Made by a program: the position numbers and the translations under genes. Under the pieces are notes generated by a model. The model made no database searches. It saw only the letters and a program-made list of their open reading frames with translations, and was not told the DNA's origin. This document shows, piece after piece, positions 59,472-64,000 of a stretch of 64,000 bases of DNA (positions within the stretch are counted from its first letter, which is position 1; the number at the start of each line of letters is the position of its first letter). The DNA comes from Microbispora sp. ZYX-F-249 (GTDB lineage Bacteria > Actinomycetota > Actinomycetes > Streptosporangiales > Streptosporangiaceae): positions 1 through 64,000 of the forward strand of contig NZ_JBDJAW010000021.1 of the NCBI RefSeq assembly GCF_039649665.1. The letters are read 5' to 3'.

Positions 59472-59573
59472 TACGCGGGGCGCGGGCGATCACCGGCGAC
59501 CCGCGCGACGACGGTTCCCGGACGGCTTCTACCCTCGAACACGTCAACCGGTCCGATCGACAGTGGGAGTCGG

Positions 59574-60383
59574 ATGAGCCTCGACACACCTGCCGCCAAC
59601 GCCGCCGTGACGTTCGACAGCGGTGGCGAGACCCTGCTGGGGGTCCTCCATCTGCCCGCCGGGGCCGGGCCGCATCCGATCGTGGTGCTGCTGCACGGCT
59701 TCCCCGGACACGAGCGCAACTTCGACCTGGCCCAGGACCTGCGGCGGGCGGGGTACGCCTCCCTCGTCTTCCACTACCGCGGCTCCTGGGGCGTCGGCGG
59801 CACCTGGTCGTGGGGGAACGCGCTGGAGGACGCCGCCCGCGTCGCGGCGGCCGTACGCGATCGGGAGTTCGCGGCGGCGCACCGCCTCGACCGGGACCGG
59901 CTGGCGCTGGCGGGGCACAGCTTCGGCGGCTTCGCCGCGCTGACGACCGCGGCGGCCGACCCGTCGGTCACCGCCGTCGCGTCGGTCTCCGCCTTCGACT
60001 TCGGCCGGGTCGGGGTCGCCTGCCGGCGGGACGACACGCTGCGGGCGGCGTACGTCGAGGGCTTCGGCGAGGACCTGCTTCCGCTGAAGGGGACAGGCGG
60101 CGAGGCGCTGGTCGAGGAGATGGTTTCGGCGGGCGAGGCGTGGAGCCTCGCCGGGCTCGCCCCGCGGCTCGCGGACCGGCCGGTCCTGCTCGTCGGCACG
60201 GCCGGGCGCGACACCGTCACCCCCGCCGCCGAGCACCACGAGCCGGTGGTGGCGGCGTACGCCGCGCACCCGGTGCCGCTTCTGGAGCACCGGGTGTTCG
60301 TCACCGACCACGCCCTGTCGGACCACCGCCTCGAACTCGCCGAGACCCTCCGCGACTTCCTCGACCGGCACCTCGGACGCTGA
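59574..60383 (+). CDS. Alpha/beta hydrolase (dienelactone hydrolase/peptidase-like)
   Basis: A 269-residue cytoplasmic hydrolase. The oxyanion region is VVLLHGFPGHERNF and the nucleophile elbow is LAGHSFGGFA with serine. The acid is in LLVGTAGRDTVTP and the His in VTDHALSDHR. The substrate is probably an ester or amide of low molecular weight. GGGAG is four bases before the ATG, and TACCCT at about 59530 may be its -10 element. A GC-rich hairpin follows the stop. Confidence 0.87.
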   Translation: MSLDTPAANAAVTFDSGGETLLGVLHLPAGAGPHPIVVLLHGFPGHERNFDLAQDLRRAGYASLVFHYRGSWGVGGTWSWGNALEDAARVAAAVRDREFAAAHRLDRDRLALAGHSFGGFAALTTAAADPSVTAVASVSAFDFGRVGVACRRDDTLRAAYVEGFGEDLLPLKGTGGEALVEEMVSAGEAWSLAGLAPRLADRPVLLVGTAGRDTVTPAAEHHEPVVAAYAAHPVPLLEHRVFVTDHALSDHRLELAETLRDFLDRHLGR

Positions 60384-60400
60384 CCGCCGGCGGCCGGCGG
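60384..60400 (+). terminator. Short hairpin after the hydrolase gene
   Basis: CCGCCGG and CCGGCGG form a 7-bp stem with a 3-nt loop directly after the stop codon. It may terminate transcription; the stem is short. Confidence 0.4.
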
Positions 60401-60525
60401 TGGCGTCCAGGCGCCGGCCGCCCCCGTGGGCCCGGCGGCGCGGGACAACGCCCGTACCCTCCGGACCCGCTCTCGTCGCCTCGCGGTAAGCGTGGATCCG
60501 GGGGCACCCCGGCCTATCGTGAATC

Positions 60526-60840
60526 ATGTCCGCACGTCGCGCGTGGCGGCCCGCGCCGAGAGCTCTGTGGTACGCGATTCCCGTCGTCCTCTTCCTGAGC
60601 GCGGCGGTCTTCTGGGTGCTCGCACTTGTGGCGTGGGTGGCGCCGAAGCCGCTCTACGACGTCTTCACATCCGACGGGGTGGAGCTTCCCCCGCAGTGGT
60701 ATGAGCCCGGGCAGCGGTTCTGGGCCGGGGTGGCGTGTTTCCTGACCGGGCTCGTCGTGAGCGTCGTCCTCGCCGCCCTGCGCCGGCGCGCCGGAGCGCC
60801 CCATCAGCCGTCCGTTCCGCCGGAGCGGCCGGGGCCGTAG
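60526..60840 (+). CDS. Small two-helix membrane protein
   Basis: A 104-residue protein with two clear membrane segments ([20 protein letters not shown] and [20 protein letters not shown]). An extracytoplasmic loop containing PPQWYEPGQ lies between them, and a basic, Pro-rich tail follows. No named family. TATCGT ends five bases before the ATG without a ribosome-binding site, suggesting a leaderless mRNA. Its 3' end overlaps a decayed dioxygenase on the other strand. Confidence 0.75.
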   Translation: MSARRAWRPAPRALWYAIPVVLFLSAAVFWVLALVAWVAPKPLYDVFTSDGVELPPQWYEPGQRFWAGVACFLTGLVVSVVLAALRRRAGAPHQPSVPPERPGP

Positions 60841-61066
60841 GGACGGTCGCCGCGCAGGGTGATGCGGTGCATGACGCGGTGCGCGTCGCCGCCTTCGCGG
60901 TTGGCGTAGTGGGCCGTGCTCCGGTTGTCCCACACGGCGACGTCGCCGACCCTCCAGGTGAACCCGGGGCTGACGAAGATCCCCTTACGGCCGGTCTCGG
61001 GGTGGACGCGGACCACGGGGTGCTCCACCGGCTCCAGCCGGGTGACGACCTCGCCGTCCAGACGTT
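60804..61066 (-). pseudogene. Decayed TauD/TfdA-type dioxygenase fragment
   Basis: The frame encodes the C-terminal hallmark of taurine/alpha-ketoglutarate dioxygenases: [25 protein letters not shown], then [14 protein letters not shown] (iron His in HYA) and [16 protein letters not shown]. Two parts are missing. The whole N-terminal two thirds, with the HxD iron motif, is absent. About 50 residues between FVSPGFT and [10 protein letters not shown] have also been deleted. Upstream the frame runs into sequence next to the serine hydrolase stop. It cannot encode a working enzyme. Confidence 0.82.
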
Positions 61067-61110
61067 GCCCCTGCCGCCGCGGCGGCGCGCTACCGGGCGC
61101 GGGCCCGGTG

Positions 61111-62331
61111 TCAGTCGTCGATCGCCTGATAGAGGGTGGTCCAGAAGTCGTGGACGAGCCGCATCGAATCCGGGGTGGACGCCCCGACCTGGGTGAGCAG
61201 GATTCCGGTGAGTCGCTCGGCCGGGTCGGCGTAGGCCGCGGTGCCGCTTCCGCCGTCCCAGCCGAACTGGCCGACGGAGGCGTAGTCGCCGCGGTAGGTG
61301 CGCACCGCCATGCCGAAGCCCCACCCGCCGTGCTGCCCCTGGCCGTGCGAGATGTGGACGTTGTCGACGGCCATCGCGTTCCTGGCGGCGTTCTGCTCGG
61401 GCGTGAGGCGGTTGGTGGTCATCAGCTCGACGGCGGGCCGGGACAGGATCCGCTCGCTCCCGTGCGTCCCGCCGTTCAGCAGCATCCGGAAGTAGGCGTG
61501 GTAGTCGTCGACGGTGGAGACCAGCCCGCCGCCCCCGCCCTGGAACGCCGGCGGGGTGCTCCACCGTCCCCCTTCCGCCTCGTCCCACACGAGGAACTCG
61601 CCGGTCCGCGGGTCGGGGGCGTAGAGCGTCGGCAGCCGGTCGATCCGCTCGGCGGGGACATGAAAGCCGGTGTCCTTCATGCCCAGCGGCTCGAAGACGC
61701 GTTCGCGCAGGAACTCCCCGAACGACTGTCCCGTGACCCGGGAGACGAGCACACCGACCAGATCGCTGCTGATCTGGTACTGCCAGCGCTCCCCCGGCTG
61801 GTGCATCAGCGGAAGCTCACCCAGGCGGCGCATCCACTCATCCGGCTCGGGCATCGGCTCCGGCAGATTGGGCGTGAGCCCCCGCTCGAAGACCGCGTTC
61901 ATGATCGGGGTGCCCAGCGACGTCATGTCCATGCCCAGGCCGAACGTGGAGGACAGCACGTCCCGGACGGTGATCGGCCGCCGCGCCGGCACGGTGTCGT
62001 CCAGCGAGCCGTCGACCCGCCTCAGCACCCGCCGGTCGGCGAGCTCCGGCAGCCACGGGTCCACGGTGTCGTCCAGCCGCAGCCTGCACTCGTCGAGCAG
62101 GACCATCGCCGCCGCGATCGTGACCGGCTTGGACGTGGACGCCATCCGGAAGATCGTGTCCCGGCGCATCGGCGCGCCACCGTCGTGGCGCGTCGTCCCG
62201 ATCGCCTCGACGTACGTCTCGTCCCCCCGGCCCACCAGCGCGACGAGCCCGGGGATCCTCCCGGACTCGACGTGCCGGGTCAGCACCTCACGCACTCTGC
62301 GCAGCCCTGCCGCGGACAAGCCGTTTCTCAT
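61111..62331 (-). CDS. Serine hydrolase, family VIII esterase/beta-lactamase-like
   Basis: A 406-residue protein of the class C beta-lactamase fold, without a signal peptide, so probably a cytoplasmic esterase. The nucleophile motif is MASTSKP (SxxK), and Tyr in WQYQISSDL is in the usual second position. A glycine-rich FGWDGGSG stands in for the KTG box. Relatives are EstB-type esterases. AAGGAGA is six bases before the ATG. It is divergent from a GbsR-like regulator, and a palindrome overlaps its start of transcription. Confidence 0.87.
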   Translation of the reverse strand: MRNGLSAAGLRRVREVLTRHVESGRIPGLVALVGRGDETYVEAIGTTRHDGGAPMRRDTIFRMASTSKPVTIAAAMVLLDECRLRLDDTVDPWLPELADRRVLRRVDGSLDDTVPARRPITVRDVLSSTFGLGMDMTSLGTPIMNAVFERGLTPNLPEPMPEPDEWMRRLGELPLMHQPGERWQYQISSDLVGVLVSRVTGQSFGEFLRERVFEPLGMKDTGFHVPAERIDRLPTLYAPDPRTGEFLVWDEAEGGRWSTPPAFQGGGGGLVSTVDDYHAYFRMLLNGGTHGSERILSRPAVELMTTNRLTPEQNAARNAMAVDNVHISHGQGQHGGWGFGMAVRTYRGDYASVGQFGWDGGSGTAAYADPAERLTGILLTQVGASTPDSMRLVHDFWTTLYQAIDD

Positions 62332-62359
62332 CTCGAATCTCCTTCGCACACTGTCCGTC

Positions 62360-62413
62360 GTTCAGAAATCTCTGAACATCGGTGACAGTACATTGCGTTC
62401 ACAGATCGGTCAA
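62360..62413 (-). promoter_or_regulatory. Promoter and operator of the serine hydrolase gene
   Basis: On the minus strand TTGACC (62413-62408) and TACTGT (62390-62385) are 17 bp apart. GTTCAGA-AATC-TCTGAAC at 62360-62377 is a perfect 7+4+7 palindrome just after the -10 element, where a bound repressor would block transcription. The adjacent divergent GbsR-like gene is the likely source of the repressor. Confidence 0.68.
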
Positions 62414-62596
62414 CACATGGTCCCGACACCAGGCCCTGCACAAGCGTGATATCAGGGATGTTCATTGCAATGATTATGCGAGCGAACGCAATGGGCGATC
62501 GGACGCACGTTGCAATGGGCTCTGAGTGAATGCATACTGTGCAGCGGGCGTGGGGCGAACGGCTCCGCGCAGGTGACAGACAGGAGACCATCGCCG

Positions 62597-63316
62597 ATGC
62601 CGGGAGGCAGACTCACCGACGAGGACCGCCGGCACATCGCCGCGGGGCTGGCCGAGGGACTCGGATACGCCGAGATCGGCCGGCGTCTGGGACGGCCCGC
62701 CTCGACCGTCATGCGGGAGGTCACCCGCAACGGCGGACCCGGCGGCTACGGGGCGGACCGCGCGCACGAGGCCACCAGGCATCGTGCGCGCCGGCGCAAA
62801 CCGGCACAGCCTCCGGCCCCGCCCGTCCCCGACAGCGGCCATGGACGTGACCCGGGGGCGGTCGAGGACTTCACGGAGTCCTTCATCGCGCTCCTCGTGC
62901 AGCAGGGGCTGCCCCGGATGGAGGCCAGGGTGCTGGCCTGCCTGTACGTCACCGACTCCGGCGCTCTCACCGCGGCCGAGCTGGTGCGGCGGCTCCGCGT
63001 CAGCCCCGCGTCGATCTCGCACGCCGTCGCCTTCCTCGAACAGCAGGGGATGCTCAGGCGGGAACGGGTCCCCGGCGCGCGGCGCGAACGCTATGTCATC
63101 GACGACGAGATCTGGCTGCGCTCCATGCAGGCGTCCCTGCGGATGAACGACGCCCTGGTGAACGCGTCGCGGCGCGGGGCCGAGATCCTCGGGGCCGCGA
63201 CCCCGGCGGGTGCCCGCTTCGAGGCCTCCGCCGAACTCCTGCTCCTCGTGAGCGACGCCTTCCGGCAGGTCATGGAGCAGTGGCGGCAGGGCCGCGCGGC
63301 GCAGCCGGGAGCGTAG
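62597..63316 (+). CDS. GbsR/MarR-like regulator with extra N-terminal helix-turn-helix
   Basis: A 239-residue regulator. The N terminus (RLTDEDRRHIAAGLAEGLGY, then IGRRLGRPASTVMREVTRN) is a helix-turn-helix of the kind found in IS30-type transposases, but no catalytic domain follows. After a Pro/Arg linker, residues 90-230 form a GbsR-like winged helix (FIALLVQQGLPRMEARVLAC, SPASISHAVAFLEQQGM). It may thus bind DNA at two sites. AGGAGA lies about ten bases before the ATG. CATTGCAATG at 62463-62472 and repeated GCAATG elements in the divergent region may be further binding sites. Confidence 0.84.
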   Translation: MPGGRLTDEDRRHIAAGLAEGLGYAEIGRRLGRPASTVMREVTRNGGPGGYGADRAHEATRHRARRRKPAQPPAPPVPDSGHGRDPGAVEDFTESFIALLVQQGLPRMEARVLACLYVTDSGALTAAELVRRLRVSPASISHAVAFLEQQGMLRRERVPGARRERYVIDDEIWLRSMQASLRMNDALVNASRRGAEILGAATPAGARFEASAELLLLVSDAFRQVMEQWRQGRAAQPGA

Positions 63317-63343
63317 GGGCGACGTGCGGGATATGGTCGCCGA

Positions 63344-64000
63344 GTGCCCGACGCGATCTTCGCCCACCCTCGCCTGGCCGCCGTCTACGACGCCTTCGAC
63401 GGTGACCGTGACGACCTGAGCGCCTATCTCCGCATCGCCGACGAGCTGGGCGCCGGGCGCGTGCTCGACGTCGGCTGCGGAACGGGGTGCCTGGCGGTCC
63501 TGCTCGCGGACCTCGGACGCACGGTCATGGGCGTCGACCCCGCGGAGGCGTCGCTGCGGATCGCCAGGTCGAAGGACCCGGCCGGAAGGATCACCTGGGT
63601 CCACGGCGACGCCACCGGCCTGCCGCCGTTCGGCGCCGACCTCGCCGTCATGACGGGGAACGTCGCGCAGGTGTTCCTCACCGACGACGAATGGACGCGG
63701 ACGCTCCGGGGCGTGCGCGCCGCGCTCCGCCCGCGGGGGCATCTCGTGTTCGAGACCAGACGCCCCGAGCGCCGGGCGTGGGAGGAATGGGCCCGCGACA
63801 CCGGTCCGGTCGTCCTCGACCTGCCGGAGACCGGGGTGGTGGAGCGGCGTCTCGAGGTCACCGACGTGAGCCCGCCGCTAGTGTCCTTCCGCTACACCTA
63901 CACCTTCGCGGCGGACGGCGCGGTCGTCACGTCGGACTCGACTCTCCGGTTCCGCGACCGGGACGAGGTGGAGGAGAGTCTGACCGCGAGCGGCTATCGC
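63344..64000 (+). CDS. Class I SAM-dependent methyltransferase (cut by window edge)
   Basis: The first 219 codons are present; the end lies outside the window. Motif I is VLDVGCGTGCLAVLL, the beta-2 acidic residue is in VMGVDPAEAS, and motif II is VHGDATGLPPF. The post-region (LRPRGHLVFETRRPERRAW) is typical of small-molecule methyltransferases. TATGGT ends six bases before the GTG with no ribosome-binding site, so the mRNA is probably leaderless. The substrate is unknown. Confidence 0.87.
   Translation, partial: MPDAIFAHPRLAAVYDAFDGDRDDLSAYLRIADELGAGRVLDVGCGTGCLAVLLADLGRTVMGVDPAEASLRIARSKDPAGRITWVHGDATGLPPFGADLAVMTGNVAQVFLTDDEWTRTLRGVRAALRPRGHLVFETRRPERRAWEEWARDTGPVVLDLPETGVVERRLEVTDVSPPLVSFRYTYTFAADGAVVTSDSTLRFRDRDEVEESLTASGYR

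Noticed and set aside
62597-62760. Insertion-sequence remnant
   Set aside because: The N-terminal helix-turn-helix resembles IS30 transposases, but the frame continues into a GbsR-like domain. No inverted repeats or catalytic residues are present.

Overview
This 64 kb window is chromosomal DNA of a high-GC actinomycete. The evidence is a very high third-position GC, GTG and TTG starts, many apparently leaderless genes, an actinobacterial glgA/glgC pair, nrdAB behind a B12 riboswitch, and LAL-type and GbsR-type regulators. The mix (P450, NRPS, large regulator, secreted repeat protein) fits the Streptosporangiales or Streptomyces relatives, but the genus cannot be fixed from the sequence alone. 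No phage, integrase, insertion sequence or CRISPR array is visible.

Layout. 0-9 kb: tRNA-dihydrouridine synthase, an ACT protein, tRNA-Gly and tRNA-Cys, a penicillin-binding-type serine hydrolase, a tightly coupled YihY/PAP2/PAP2 membrane operon, a secreted protein, and a divergent VOC/MarR pair. 9-14.5 kb: peptidoglycan editing factor PgeF, a zinc alcohol dehydrogenase, divergent glycogen genes glgA and glgC, and a phosphotransferase. 14.5-19.8 kb: one 5.3 kb gene encoding C-A-T-TE-MFS, a serine-activating NRPS module fused to its own exporter. 20-26.8 kb: an Rv1733c-type membrane protein behind a 14-bp tandem repeat, an enoyl-CoA hydratase, a DUF5685 protein with a cysteine-rich tail, a P1 peptidase, a membrane repeat protein and an MscS channel. 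26.8-30.5 kb: nrdAB with NrdR-like boxes, a cobalamin riboswitch and a possible Shine-Dalgarno-masking helix.

30.5-40.2 kb: a solute-binding lipoprotein, PadR/hemerythrin and AraC/isochorismatase pairs, glmS with a small upstream partner, a low-GC pair of paralogous membrane proteins (one frameshifted), a methyltransferase, a DJ-1/PfpI protein, and tRNA-Gly plus tRNA-Val. 40.4-43.9 kb: a molybdopterin oxidoreductase homologue that appears to have lost its Fe-S and molybdenum cysteines, with its usual small partner. 44-50.7 kb: a LAL regulator, an alpha/beta hydrolase with a cysteine nucleophile, and a GMC oxidoreductase. 50.7-57 kb: a LigD-type polymerase, a P450 with a degenerate ExxR motif, a DUF2332 protein, and a kinase/isomerase pair. 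57-64 kb: an EF-G paralogue preceded by overlapping short ORFs, hydrolases, a decayed TauD-type dioxygenase, a GbsR-like regulator divergent from a serine hydrolase with a palindrome at the promoter, and a methyltransferase cut by the window edge.

The most unusual items are the NRPS-exporter fusion with a cysteine thioesterase, the cysteine-less molybdopterin enzyme, and the short ORFs before the EF-G paralogue.
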